Notes: a model not told the origin generated them from the sequence alone. DNA of 64,000 bases from Bradyrhizobium sp. in8p8 (GCF_000426845.1 NZ_AUGD01000009.1:288141-352140), one strand, 5' to 3'. Shown: positions 32,187-41,289, counted from the first letter of the stretch. Made by a program: numbers and translations.

Positions 32187-32408
32187 ATGATTGATCGTCG
32201 ATGCCATTCCTGTCGGTGGTGGGACAACTCGGTCTCATCGCGCGACGTCGAGGACAGCGGCGCTTGCCGAGCGAGGCCGCCCGTAGCCGATGACCGCTCC
32301 CACGCTGCGGTCTGGCCGTTCACGAGCGCCGACGATTGGTGCGCTCATTTCCTTCTTCCTCCCGACCAAATCAAGGACCATTCCGATGGCGCCGACCAAG
32401 ACCGCTGA
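32187..32408 (+). CDS. Small Cys-rich putative zinc-binding protein (73 aa)
   Basis: It begins MIDRRCHSCRWWDN. Cysteines at residues 6, 9, about 26 and about 50 (C-x-x-C, GAC, DDWCAHF) with adjacent aromatics look like a small zinc ribbon found in early regions of phages. Its 3' end overlaps the recT start by 23 nt. The function is unknown. Confidence 0.55.
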   Translation: MIDRRCHSCRWWDNSVSSRDVEDSGACRARPPVADDRSHAAVWPFTSADDWCAHFLLPPDQIKDHSDGADQDR

Positions 32409-33879
32409 ACGCACCACCCGCCAGGCCTCGCCGCAACAGACGCCAACCGGCAATCTCCCAGCCCAGCAGCAGCCGAAGGCGCCGCCGCCGATCGTGCAGT
32501 TCCGCGACTACGTCAACCAGCGCATGGCGACGCTCGAGGAAGCGCTGCCGCCGCACATCCGGCCGGACTATTTTGTCTCGGCCATCATGATCGCGCTGCA
32601 GAAAAAGCCGTCCCTGCTCAAGTGCACCTTTCCCTCGATCTGGAATGCCTGCGTCGAGGCGGCCAAGGACGGGTTGCTTCCCGACAACAAGGAGGGCGCG
32701 ATCGTCCCGTATGGCGAGAACGCCGAAGGCAAACGCGTCGCCGAGCTCGCGACATGGATGCCCATGATCGAGGGCTACCGGAAGAAGATCTTCGAGACCG
32801 GCAAGGTTAAGGCGTGGGAAGTCCAGGTCGTCCGGGAGAAGGACGACTTCGAGTACGAGCTCGGCGACAACGCCTTCATCCGTCACAAGCCCTATGTTGG
32901 GACGCAGAACCCGGGCGGCATCGTCGGCGCCTATTCGATCGCCAAGCTGATGACCGGCGAGACCGTCCGCGAGGTCATGGGCGCCTTCGACATCATGCAG
33001 ATCGCGTCCAAGTCCAAGGCCAGCAACGGGCCATGGAAGGATCAGGCCTTCGTTCCCGAGATGGCGCGCAAGGTCGTCGCGCGCCGGCATTACAAGCAGC
33101 TGCCGCACTCCCGCGAGCTCTCCGAGATGATCGCTCGCGACGATCAGCGCTTCGGCGTCGACTTCCAGGAGGGCGATGAGCAGATCGCCAAGCCGCAGGC
33201 GGCCCGCCGGCTGTCGTCGCGCCAGGCGTTCGACGCCTATGCCGGTGCAACGGTCGACAACGAAACCGGCGAGGTCCTCGACGACGGTCCGGAGGAGACC
33301 GGCGAGCAAGGCCAGTCACAAGAGACCGTTCAGGCGGCGACCGCGCCGCGCAAGGATGCAACCTCCACCGCCGCCGGTGGAGCGAGCAGGGGAGCCGAGG
33401 CATCACCTCCGCAAAGGCAAGCCTCGGCTCCCACCACGACCACGGCGCGCAAGGACGGAGGCGGCGAGCAAGCCGCTGGTCCCGCCGCGCGTCAGGAGAC
33501 TGCCGCCGCTCCCGCGAACGGGACGGAAGTGGCGCGCACGGAGGCCGGCCCGGGAGCGACCACCCCGGCGCCGGCCTCCCCCTCACCCGAGGAGACGGCG
33601 GCCGAGGCCGACGCTGATATCGACGAGATGCCGGACGAGCCCGCGGCCGACCCGCAGGACGCCGCCGATCGCCCGTGGCCGCCCGGCGCCGAGCCGACGA
33701 CCATTGACGAATACGAGCGCTACTTGCGCACGAAACTGGCGGCCATGACCAAGGCGAACGAGGTCGCGCCCTGGTTCAACAGCGACGCCGAGAAGGCGCT
33801 GCGCGCCGCCTGCCAGACGGCTCCGCGCTTTCAGGAATTCCAGCAGCTCGCGATTACGCGGCGGAAGGAACTGCCGTGA
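32386..33879 (+). CDS. recT: RecT-family single-strand annealing protein with long C-terminal extension
   Basis: The 497-residue protein begins MAPTKTAERTTRQASPQQTP at an ATG with AAGGA about 8 nt upstream. Residues about 35-265 are RecT: QRMATLEEALPPHIRPDYFV, IMIALQKKPSLLKCTFPSIW, LLPDNKEGAIVPYG, the KDQAFVPEMARKVVARRHYK block and a PHSREL end. Residues about 300-430 are low-complexity Ala/Pro/Thr/Glu, and the last 65 form a separate helical domain (DEYERYLRTKLAAMTK). Annealing partner genes follow: an exonuclease (broken) and SSB. Confidence 0.9.
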   Translation: MAPTKTAERTTRQASPQQTPTGNLPAQQQPKAPPPIVQFRDYVNQRMATLEEALPPHIRPDYFVSAIMIALQKKPSLLKCTFPSIWNACVEAAKDGLLPDNKEGAIVPYGENAEGKRVAELATWMPMIEGYRKKIFETGKVKAWEVQVVREKDDFEYELGDNAFIRHKPYVGTQNPGGIVGAYSIAKLMTGETVREVMGAFDIMQIASKSKASNGPWKDQAFVPEMARKVVARRHYKQLPHSRELSEMIARDDQRFGVDFQEGDEQIAKPQAARRLSSRQAFDAYAGATVDNETGEVLDDGPEETGEQGQSQETVQAATAPRKDATSTAAGGASRGAEASPPQRQASAPTTTTARKDGGGEQAAGPAARQETAAAPANGTEVARTEAGPGATTPAPASPSPEETAAEADADIDEMPDEPAADPQDAADRPWPPGAEPTTIDEYERYLRTKLAAMTKANEVAPWFNSDAEKALRAACQTAPRFQEFQQLAITRRKELP

Positions 33880-34567
33880 TGCTGATCCGGGTCCTCGACT
33901 TCGAGACGACGGGCATGCCGCCGGATGCCGCCGTGTGTGAGGTCGGCTGGTGCGACCTCCGCACCTATGCCGGAACGACGGCGTGCGAGATCGGCAAGCC
34001 CGTCGGCATGCTGGTCGACCCTAACCGGGCGATGCCGCCCGAGGCGCGCGCCATTCACCACATCAGCGACGCCGATGTGTTCGGCGCCCCCCCATTGCGC
34101 ACGGCTTCGTGGCACTTACGAAGGGGCCGCCTGACGTGTTTGCCGCTCACAACGCCGCTTTCGAGCGCGAATTCTTTGCAGGCGGGCCATCGGCGCGGTG
34201 GATCTGCACGCTGAAGGTCGGACGTAGGCTCTGGCCGGATAGTCCAAGCCACAGCAATCAGTGTCTGCGCTACTTTCTCGACATCGAGCTCGACGATGAG
34301 CTCGCCATGCCACCGCATCGCGCAGCGCCCGACGCCTACGTGACGGCCTTCATTCTCGCCGCAGCGATCCGAACCGGAGTCTCGATCGACGACATGGTCA
34401 CATGGAGCAATCAGCCATCGCTACTCCCCGGCGCGATCAATTTCGGCAAGCACCGCGGCACGCCCTGGTCCGACTGCGATCCTGATTATCTCCGTTGGAT
34501 CATGAAGCAGCCGGACATGGATGAGGACAAGAAGTTCACCGCAAAATACTGGCTGGAGAAGCGGTGA
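33879..34567 (+). pseudogene. DEDD (DnaQ-like) 3'-5' exonuclease, frameshifted at a C7 run
   Basis: The first frame begins MLIRVLDFETTGMPPDAAVC, with the D-F-E-T-T-G Exo I motif, and runs to DADVFGAPP. After the C-run at 34087-34093 the sense continues in another frame as IAHGFVALTKGPPDVFAAHN, AFEREFF (Exo II) and then HRAAPDAYVTAFILAA (Exo III His/Asp), ending EKR. An eight-C run would restore one frame of about 229 residues. It lies between recT and ssb, so it may have been the resection or proofreading partner. Confidence 0.8.
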
Positions 34568-35034
34568 TGGCCGGCTCGGTCAACAAGGTCATCCTCGTTG
34601 GAAATCTCGGGAAGGACCCCGACATCAGGACCTTTGAGCGCGGCGGCTCGGTCGCGAACTTGAGCATCGCGACGTCGGAAAGCTGGCGTGACAAGAACAG
34701 CGGCGAGCGCCGCGAGAAGACTGAATGGCACAACATTGTTGTGAAACAGGAAGGTCTGGTCGGCGTCGTCGAGCAATACTGCCGCAAGGGCCAGAAGGTC
34801 TACATCGAAGGCCAGCTGCAAACGCGTAAGTGGACCGATCGCTCCGGTGTCGAGAAGTACACGACCGAGGTCGTGTTGCAGGGCTTCAACTGCAAGCTCG
34901 TGATGCTCGACCGCGGCGGCGATCGCGGTGAGGACGATGACCGCGGCCCCGCCAGCCCCGGAACGCGGTCATCGTCCGGCCACCAGCAGCAATATCAGCG
35001 GAATGATGATCTCAATGACGAAATCCCATTCTGA
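34567..35034 (+). CDS. ssb: Single-stranded DNA-binding protein
   Basis: The 155-residue protein begins MAGSVNKVILVGNLGKDPDI. It has an OB fold through about residue 115 (aromatic pairs in ESWRDKN and KTEWHNIVV, and VYIEGQLQTRKWTD), a Gly/Asp/Arg linker, and a canonical acidic tip DDLNDEIPF that recruits partner proteins. The ATG at 34567 overlaps the preceding TGA. It works with RecT in phage recombination and replication. Confidence 0.95.
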   Translation: MAGSVNKVILVGNLGKDPDIRTFERGGSVANLSIATSESWRDKNSGERREKTEWHNIVVKQEGLVGVVEQYCRKGQKVYIEGQLQTRKWTDRSGVEKYTTEVVLQGFNCKLVMLDRGGDRGEDDDRGPASPGTRSSSGHQQQYQRNDDLNDEIPF

Positions 35035-35137
35035 TCGTCGGCGCCGAGCTTTCGGAAACTGGCGCAAGCGCTATCCCAGCCGCCGCGCAGCTCTGGCAGC
35101 GCTGCGAAAGATCCTTTCGAAGCGGAGCGCGTCGTGA
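35015..35137 (+). CDS. Very small basic peptide (40 aa)
   Basis: It begins MTKSHSDRRRRAFGNWRKRY and starts inside the 3' end of ssb. Its stop overlaps the GTG of the next gene (GTGA at 35134-35137). Nearly a third of the residues are Arg or Lys. The coupling on both sides supports translation, but the peptide is short and no homology is recognised. Confidence 0.4.
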   Translation: MTKSHSDRRRRAFGNWRKRYPSRRAALAALRKILSKRSAS

Positions 35138-35331
35138 GCGACCGATACATGACATTGCTCGGCACCGAACAGGTTCAGTCCGCAGCCAACACCATGAGCC
35201 ATGCAGCAGGCGAGATGAAGCGCGCCGCAGATCAGATTGATGACGCGCTCCGACGCCATAGCCAATTTCTGGAAGACTGGATCACCCGTTTCGAAGCGAA
35301 CGCGTCGAGACTGCTGGAGACTGGCCAATGA
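35134..35331 (+). CDS. Small helical phage protein (65 aa)
   Basis: A GTG start overlaps the preceding stop. The product MSDRYMTLLGTEQVQSAANT... is a single amphipathic helix pattern (about 10-60) ending RLLETGQ, and overlaps the next ATG by 4 nt. It could be a coiled-coil adaptor. The function is unknown. Confidence 0.5.
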   Translation: MSDRYMTLLGTEQVQSAANTMSHAAGEMKRAADQIDDALRRHSQFLEDWITRFEANASRLLETGQ

Positions 35332-35522
35332 ACTTTATCGTTTGGCGCCGCGGCCTGCGCGGGCCCGTCGCTTCCCTCGACCTGCTCGACCCGCGGTCGA
35401 TGATGGATTGGCCGCTGATAGAGCAATCGACGATCGCGATCATCCCTCTTCCTGAAGCCGAGCGCGGGCTCACGCTCGACCAGGCGATCGCGCGGCATCC
35501 TTGCCCGGAGATCGTGGAATGA
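35328..35522 (+). CDS. Small phage protein (64 aa)
   Basis: It begins MNFIVWRRGLRGPVASLDLL and ends CPEIVE. The middle ILPLPEAERG-like segment with a following helix is compact. Both ends overlap neighbours by 4 nt, in line with an operon of small early genes leading into the ATPase gene. Confidence 0.5.
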   Translation: MNFIVWRRGLRGPVASLDLLDPRSMMDWPLIEQSTIAIIPLPEAERGLTLDQAIARHPCPEIVE

Positions 35523-37291
35523 GACACCCCATCCCGCGCGAGGCCCTCGACGATCGGCTCGGCTTCATCGGCACGAGTGGGTCCGGCAAGACCTATAACG
35601 CCGGCACCGCCGTTGAGATATTGCTGGCCAACCACAAGGCGCGCGTCGTCATCATTGACCCGCTTGGCGTCTGGTGGGGTTTGCGCCTAACAGCCGACGG
35701 CAAGAAGCCGTCCGGCTTCGACGTCGTGATCTTCGGCGGCGACCACGCGGATCTGCCGCTCAATGAGCAGGCTGGCGCACTGATCGGCGAGACGGCTGCA
35801 GGCATGGCCGAGAGCTGCATCATCGACCTCTCGAAGCTGCCCAGCCGCGCCGCCGAACGCCGCTTCATGGTGGCGTTCCTCGAGACGATTTATCGCAAGG
35901 CCGGCGGCGAGCCGTTCCACCTCGTGGTGGATGAGGCAGATCTGTTCGCGCCTCAGAAGCCGCACGCCGGCGATGAAGTGCTGCTTGGCCACATGGAGAA
36001 CATCGTCCGCCGCGGCCGCGTGCGCGGCTTCATCCCATGGCTGATCTCGCAGCGGCCGGCGGTGTTGAACAAGAATGTCCTCAGCCAGGTCGACGGGCTG
36101 CTCGCCTTCAAGCTGACGTCGGTGCAGGACCGCGACGCACTCGACGCCTGGATCGAGGGCCAGGCCGACAAGGAACAGGGCAAGGAGATCAAGGCCTCGC
36201 TCCCGACCTTCAAGGTGGGCGAAGGCATCGTCTGGCTGCCCGGCCTCGGCATTCTCGATCGACGCTCGTTCCCGCAAAAGGTCACTTTCGACAGCTCGCG
36301 CAAGCCCAAGCGCGGCGAGAAGCTGGGGCGCCGCACCCTCCCCGCGCTGGATGTCGACAAGCTGAAAGATCGGCTCGCTGCGGTGGTCCAGGAGGCCAAG
36401 GCCAACGATCCGAAGGCGCTACGCGAGCGGATCGGCGTGCTGGAGCGGGACAATCGAAAACTGGAGCAGGAGCGCGATGCCGCGCGAACGGTGCGCCCAC
36501 CGGCGGCCGAGCTGGTCGAGGCCGAGAGGATCGGCTTCGAGAAAGGCAAAGCGGCCGTCATCACCGAGGCCAAGCGCGTCGGGCAAGAGACGATCGTCTC
36601 GGCGCTGGAGGATCTGAAGAAGCTGGCCTCGCCGCTGGTCGAAGCCATCAATGCCGGCATCAAGACGGCGAAGATAGCCTTCCCAGACGTGAGCGACCGC
36701 GTGAAATTCCAATCGGGCCCGCAGACGGTGAAGCAAACCACCGTGGACGCCCCGAAGCGTGGGCCGGTTGCTTCGCCGGTATCGCGCGCGCCGTCATCTG
36801 CGCCTGCAGGTGGTGACGGCAGCATTTCCGGCCCCGAGCAGAAGATCATCGACGCCATCCGCTGGTGGAACGTGATGCGGATCGCCGCGCCGAGCCACGC
36901 GCAGACCGCGTTCATCGCCGGCTACTCGCACAAGTCCGGGAGCTGGGCGACATATCTCAGCCGGTTGCGATCGAAGGGCCTGATCGAGGGGCGCGGCGAC
37001 TTGGTGCTGACCGGAGACGGCGCGGCGGTCGCGCGCGAGCCAGAGGCGACGCCGTCGATCGAGGCGCTCCACCAGGCGGTGCTCGGAAAAATCGACGGGC
37101 CGATGCAGCGGATCCTCGCCCCTCTGCTGGAGGCCTATCCGAACGGCCTCTCTCACGCCGAGGCAGCGGAGAAAGCCGGTTACAGCCACAGCTCCGGAAG
37201 TTGGGCCACATACCTGAGCCGGCTGCGTTCTCTCGACCTCATCACCGGCCGCGGCGAATTGCAGGCCCAAACATGGCTGTTCGCATCATGA
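35519..37291 (+). CDS. HerA/FtsK-superfamily ATPase with two C-terminal winged-helix repeats
   Basis: The 590-residue protein starts MRHPIPREALDDRLGFIGTS at an ATG overlapping the upstream TGA. Walker A is GTSGSGKT (about 18-25) and Walker B is HLVVDEAD (about 135-142), with a SQRPAVLNKNVLSQVD sensor-like block (about 177-192), as in HerA-type translocases. A coiled coil spans about 280-370. The end carries two copies of a GYSH(K/S)SGSWATYLSRLR-containing wHTH (about 460-485 and 560-580). No NurA or Sir2 neighbour is present. It is likely a DNA-translocating or packaging-related motor. Confidence 0.78.
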   Translation: MRHPIPREALDDRLGFIGTSGSGKTYNAGTAVEILLANHKARVVIIDPLGVWWGLRLTADGKKPSGFDVVIFGGDHADLPLNEQAGALIGETAAGMAESCIIDLSKLPSRAAERRFMVAFLETIYRKAGGEPFHLVVDEADLFAPQKPHAGDEVLLGHMENIVRRGRVRGFIPWLISQRPAVLNKNVLSQVDGLLAFKLTSVQDRDALDAWIEGQADKEQGKEIKASLPTFKVGEGIVWLPGLGILDRRSFPQKVTFDSSRKPKRGEKLGRRTLPALDVDKLKDRLAAVVQEAKANDPKALRERIGVLERDNRKLEQERDAARTVRPPAAELVEAERIGFEKGKAAVITEAKRVGQETIVSALEDLKKLASPLVEAINAGIKTAKIAFPDVSDRVKFQSGPQTVKQTTVDAPKRGPVASPVSRAPSSAPAGGDGSISGPEQKIIDAIRWWNVMRIAAPSHAQTAFIAGYSHKSGSWATYLSRLRSKGLIEGRGDLVLTGDGAAVAREPEATPSIEALHQAVLGKIDGPMQRILAPLLEAYPNGLSHAEAAEKAGYSHSSGSWATYLSRLRSLDLITGRGELQAQTWLFAS

Positions 37292-37566
37292 GCCTGCGCA
37301 TCGTGAAGACATTCGATCAAGCCGATTGGGAACTGCTCTCGCTCGCCAACGAGAAGGGCAAGTTCGGCATCGGTCTCGCGACCAAGCTTGAAGAAGACCA
37401 GCAGCTCGCGTTCGAGCGCGGGATCGACGCACAGTGGTTCACGTTCGTCGATCTGTCGACGGTCGCGTCGATGCCTGGCGCTGGTCTGATCCAGCTCTAC
37501 CGGCTGACTGAAGCCGGCGCCGCGCGTCGCGCCGAGCTTGCCGCAAATCACGGGGTGGTGCGATGA
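37288..37566 (+). CDS. Small phage protein (92 aa)
   Basis: It begins MSLRIVKTFDQADWELLSLA at an ATGA overlap with the ATPase gene and ends AELAANHGVVR at another overlap. The segment EEDQQLAFERGIDAQWFTFV followed by LIQLYRLTEAGAARRAEL resembles a small winged helix. Function unrecognised. Confidence 0.55.
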   Translation: MSLRIVKTFDQADWELLSLANEKGKFGIGLATKLEEDQQLAFERGIDAQWFTFVDLSTVASMPGAGLIQLYRLTEAGAARRAELAANHGVVR

Positions 37567-38021
37567 CCTTTACCCCGCCCCCGCACGCAAGTCATCACTG
37601 TCGCCATTACAGATACGAGCGCGGCATGAACTGGAGCGGTCCCAAGTGCGCAGCCGGCATCCGCCTCGCCGGTGGCGACACCGATCCTTCGATGCCGGCG
37701 ACGGACGAAGAACTGGCCAGCACGGCCAACTGCATGCCCGACGCGGACAAGGCCGCATGCCCTTGGCGCGAGGAATGGACGGACGATGAGCGCGCGGCGT
37801 GGGCGCAATGGCGCGCCGAGAGCCAAGCCCGCGCGATCCTGATCATCGAGAAGATCCCAGGCAACTCGACGGACCGAAAGAATAAGCCGAGCTGGGGCCA
37901 GACCGGCGATTTCCCCTGCCCGGCCTGCGAGGTCGGTACCGTGCGCTGGGCCCGCGCGCGTGTGAACGGACACCTGCATGCGGCGTGCACCACGCCCGGC
38001 TGTTTTGGGATCATGCAATGA
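37563..38021 (+). CDS. Putative zinc-binding phage protein (152 aa)
   Basis: It begins MTFTPPPHASHHCRHYRYER. An N-terminal His/Cys cluster (HHCRHY, GPKCAAGI, NCMPDADKAACPW) and a C-terminal zinc ribbon CPAC...CTTPGCF (about 119-150) are visible. The two metal-binding-like ends flank an acidic helix WREEWTDDERAAWAQW. It overlaps both neighbours by 4 nt, in the modification gene cluster. Function unknown. Confidence 0.6.
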   Translation: MTFTPPPHASHHCRHYRYERGMNWSGPKCAAGIRLAGGDTDPSMPATDEELASTANCMPDADKAACPWREEWTDDERAAWAQWRAESQARAILIIEKIPGNSTDRKNKPSWGQTGDFPCPACEVGTVRWARARVNGHLHAACTTPGCFGIMQ

Positions 38022-38689
38022 CGCACCGCTGCCCCGTCGACAGCTGCACGGCCAATGTCCCTCGCGGCGTCTACATGTGCGCGCGGCACTGGCGCATGGT
38101 GCCGAGCCCGCTCAAGGCTGCGGTCTACGACTCCTTTCAAGCCACCGGCGATATCAGCGACAACCACCGCGAGGCGGTCCGCGTCGTCAACGCCGCCGAG
38201 GCCGGGCGGGCAATGCCCGGACTTACCCCGGGCATGAAGACCCTCACCCTGTGGCAGCCTTGGGCGTCGCTGATCATGATCGGCGCCAAGCCATACGAAT
38301 TTCGGAAGTGGAATTTCACAGACAAACCGCATCTGGCAAAGCTGGTCGGCCAGCGCATCGTGGTTCACGCCGGTGCGCGCCCGCCGAAGAAGCTCGAGCT
38401 CGAAGACATCATCGCGCGGATCGACGAGGGGGAGAGCGCGCTGGTCGCGGATATCGCCAAGCCCTTCATTGAGCGAGTGCTCGACGGCGAGATCAAACTT
38501 CCTTTGGCGCAGGCGCTCGGCACCGCCAGGCTCGGCCACCCGCAGAAATCCTTCGACCTCTTCAAGCACATCGTCGCCGACAGCGATCGCCTCGACCATC
38601 AGATGTACGCCTGGCCTGTCTCGGAGGTGCAGCCCTTCCCGTCACCGGTGCCCTCGCAGGGCGCGCAAGGGTTCTGGAACTGGAACTGA
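38018..38689 (+). CDS. ASCH-domain protein with N-terminal zinc knuckle
   Basis: The 223-residue protein begins MTHRCPVDSCTANVPRGVYM. An N-terminal C-x-x-x-x-C...C-x-x-H-W knuckle (about 5-25) precedes an ASCH fold at about 75-215 that carries the LTLWQPWASLIMIGAKPYEF block with R/K and a HAGARPPKK strand. ASCH proteins bind RNA or modified nucleobases (for example the acetylcytidine amidohydrolase YqfB). It is encoded directly before two DNA methyltransferases, so a role with modified DNA is an attractive inference. Confidence 0.72.
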   Translation: MTHRCPVDSCTANVPRGVYMCARHWRMVPSPLKAAVYDSFQATGDISDNHREAVRVVNAAEAGRAMPGLTPGMKTLTLWQPWASLIMIGAKPYEFRKWNFTDKPHLAKLVGQRIVVHAGARPPKKLELEDIIARIDEGESALVADIAKPFIERVLDGEIKLPLAQALGTARLGHPQKSFDLFKHIVADSDRLDHQMYAWPVSEVQPFPSPVPSQGAQGFWNWN

Positions 38690-41289
38690 TGGGCAAGCTC
38701 GCCGACTATCGCCAGTTTCTACGTGCCAAGGTGCGGCTCGCCTCGCGCCACGGGTTCGACGTGGACGCCTCGGAGATCAACCCGGCGCTGAAGGACTTCG
38801 TTCAGGCGATCGTGCGCTGGGCCGCGAGCGGCGGCCGGCGCGGCATCTTCTCGTCCTTCGGACTGCACAAGACTTCGGCGCAGATCGAGCTCGCCCGCCT
38901 GGCCTTGAAGCGCGGCGCCCGCCCGCTCATCGTCGTGCCGCTCGGCGTCCGCCACGAATTCACCGAGGAGGCCGCCGTTCGGTTCACCGGCGAGTTTGCC
39001 GTCAACCTCGTCTTCGTCCGCTCGACCAGCGAGCTCGATCTCGCCCGCACCGATGTCATCTACCTGACGAACTATGAGAGCGTCCGGGAGAGCAAGCTCG
39101 ACCTGAACCTGTTCGGTTTCGCCTCGCTCGACGAGGCGGCGGTGCTGCGCGGCTTCGGCGGCACCAAGACGTTTCGCGAGTTCATGCGGCTGTTCGAGAA
39201 CGTGAAGTGGCGGTTCGTCGCCACCGCGACGCCGGACCCGAACGAATTCATCGAGCTGCTGGCCTATGCCGCCTTCCTTGGCGTCATGGACGTCGGCGAG
39301 GCCAAGACGCGGTTCTTCAAGCGCAACTCGGAGAAGGCCGACAAACTCGTGATCCACCCGCACAAGGAGCGGGAATTCTGGCTGTGGGTGGCGTCCTGGG
39401 CATTGTTCGTGCGCAGGCCCTCCGACCTCGGCTTCTCCGACGAGGGCTACACTCTGCCCGCGGTCGACGTGCGCTGGCACGAGGTCGCGAGCGACCATGC
39501 CACGGCCGGGCACGAACGCGACGGGCAGGGCCGCATGTTCCGGAACGCCGCCGCCGGCGTCCAGGACGCCGCGCGAGAGAAGCGCGAGAGCCTGCCGGCG
39601 CGGATCGCCAAGATGCAGGCGCTGCGCGCGGAGGCCCCGGAGGCGCACCGGATCCTCTGGCATGACCTCGAAGCCGAGCGGCATGCCATCCAGGCGGCGG
39701 TACCGGACGCGCGCGCCATCTTCGGCTCGCAGGATCTCGAGACGAACGAGAAGCACGCCGTCGACTTCAAGCACGGCCGCTTCCGCGAGCTCGCAACGAA
39801 GCCGGAGATGTCCGGCGCCGGCTGTAATTTCCAGATGCATTGCAGCTGGGCCATCTTCCTCGGCATCGGCTTCAAGTTCCACGACTTCATCCAGGCCGTG
39901 CACCGCCTCGCCCGCTTCGGCCAGACGCAACGCGTCCGCCTTGACCTGATCTACACCGAGGCCGAGCGCGAGATCAGGCGCACGCTGGAACGCCGCTGGC
40001 AGCAGCACGATCGCCAGGCCGAGATCATGAGCGGCATCATCCGGCAGTTCGGGCTGACGCAAGCCTCTCTCGCCAGCGCGCTCGACCGGTCGATCGGCGT
40101 CGAGCGGACCGAGGCCGAGGGCGTCAGCTATCGGCTGGTCAATAACGACTGCGTCGAGGAAGTCTCCTCGATGCCGGCGGACAGCGTCGACCTGATCGTC
40201 ACCTCGATCCCGTTCAGCACGCAATACGAATACACGCCGAGCTACAACGACTTCGGCCACACCGACGACAACGACCACTTCTGGCGGCAGATGGACTTCC
40301 TGACGCCGCAGCTGCTCAGAGTCCTCGAGCCCGGCCGCGTCGCCGCCATTCACGTCAAGGACCGGATCGTTCCGGGCGGCATCAACGGCCTCGGCTTCCA
40401 GACCGTGCAGCCGTTCTCCGACGAATGCGTGACGCACTTCCGCAAGCACGGTTTTGCCTTCCTCGCCCGCAAAACCATCGTCACCGACGTCGTTCGGGAG
40501 AACAACCAGACTTACCGGCTCGGCTGGACCGAGCAATGCAAGGACGGCTCCCGCATGGGCGCCGGCATGCCGGAATACGTGCTGCTGTTCCGGAAGCCGC
40601 CGACGGATCGATCGAACGGCTATGCCGACGTTCCGGTGGTCAAGGAGAAGCCGCTCTGCGATGACCACGGCGAGCCGGCGCCGTTCGACGCGCGCACCAA
40701 CTGGAAGAAGCCGGTGCCCGGCACCGGGTATTCCCGGGCCCGCTGGCAGCTGGATGCGCACGGCTTCACCAAGTCGTCCGGAGACCGGCTCCTGTCGTCG
40801 GAGGAGTTGGCCACCCTGCCCCACGACCAGATCTACAAGCTTTGGCGCGATCGCTCCGCCGGTCGCGTCTACGACTTCGCCAGCCACCTCGCTGTCACCG
40901 AGGACATGGACCACGCCCAGAGGCTCCCGAGCACTTTCATGCTCATGCCGCCGCACTCGGCGCACCCCGACGTCTGGACCGACGTTGCACGCATGCGGAC
41001 CCTAAACGGGGCACAATCGGCTACTGGTCGCGAGATGCACCTCTGCCCGCTGCAGTTTGACATTGTCGACCGTTTAGTAATTCAGCTCTCGATGGAGGGC
41101 GAAACGGTGCTCGACCCGTTCGCCGGCATCGGCACCGTGCCCTACTGCGCGGTCAAGCTCGGCCGGTTCGGCTTGGGCGTCGAACTCAACACCGCCTATT
41201 GGCGCGATAGCGTCCGCTACGCCCAGGACGCCGAGGCGAATGCCTCGGTGCCAACGCTGTTCGATTTGCTGGACGAGGCCGCGGAATGA
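38689..41289 (+). CDS. SNF2-like helicase fused to an N4/N6 DNA methyltransferase
   Basis: The 866-residue protein has a helicase half: a Walker A position reading GLHKT (58-62, normally G-x-G-K-T), a motif II-like LDEA (147-150), motif III-like VATATPDPNE, and motif VI HRLARFGQTQRV (about 405-415). The methyltransferase half is in beta order: motif IV TSIPF (505-509) first and the AdoMet motif DPFAGIGTV (809-817) at the end. Similar fusions occur in phage and defence loci. The altered Walker A and motif II may weaken ATP hydrolysis. It is tightly coupled to genes on both sides. Confidence 0.8.
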   Translation: MGKLADYRQFLRAKVRLASRHGFDVDASEINPALKDFVQAIVRWAASGGRRGIFSSFGLHKTSAQIELARLALKRGARPLIVVPLGVRHEFTEEAAVRFTGEFAVNLVFVRSTSELDLARTDVIYLTNYESVRESKLDLNLFGFASLDEAAVLRGFGGTKTFREFMRLFENVKWRFVATATPDPNEFIELLAYAAFLGVMDVGEAKTRFFKRNSEKADKLVIHPHKEREFWLWVASWALFVRRPSDLGFSDEGYTLPAVDVRWHEVASDHATAGHERDGQGRMFRNAAAGVQDAAREKRESLPARIAKMQALRAEAPEAHRILWHDLEAERHAIQAAVPDARAIFGSQDLETNEKHAVDFKHGRFRELATKPEMSGAGCNFQMHCSWAIFLGIGFKFHDFIQAVHRLARFGQTQRVRLDLIYTEAEREIRRTLERRWQQHDRQAEIMSGIIRQFGLTQASLASALDRSIGVERTEAEGVSYRLVNNDCVEEVSSMPADSVDLIVTSIPFSTQYEYTPSYNDFGHTDDNDHFWRQMDFLTPQLLRVLEPGRVAAIHVKDRIVPGGINGLGFQTVQPFSDECVTHFRKHGFAFLARKTIVTDVVRENNQTYRLGWTEQCKDGSRMGAGMPEYVLLFRKPPTDRSNGYADVPVVKEKPLCDDHGEPAPFDARTNWKKPVPGTGYSRARWQLDAHGFTKSSGDRLLSSEELATLPHDQIYKLWRDRSAGRVYDFASHLAVTEDMDHAQRLPSTFMLMPPHSAHPDVWTDVARMRTLNGAQSATGREMHLCPLQFDIVDRLVIQLSMEGETVLDPFAGIGTVPYCAVKLGRFGLGVELNTAYWRDSVRYAQDAEANASVPTLFDLLDEAAE

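Noticed and set aside
35519..37291. HerA-like ATPase as part of a HerA-Sir2 or HerA-DUF4297 defence pair
   Set aside because: No Sir2, DUF4297, NurA or nuclease gene is next to it; neighbours are small uncharacterised proteins and ASCH/methyltransferase genes.
38719..40965. A 748-codon open frame antisense to the helicase-methyltransferase gene
   Set aside because: It is a high-GC shadow: the sense strand has clear helicase and methyltransferase motifs, and the antisense product is Asp/Val/Leu/Arg-rich without motifs.
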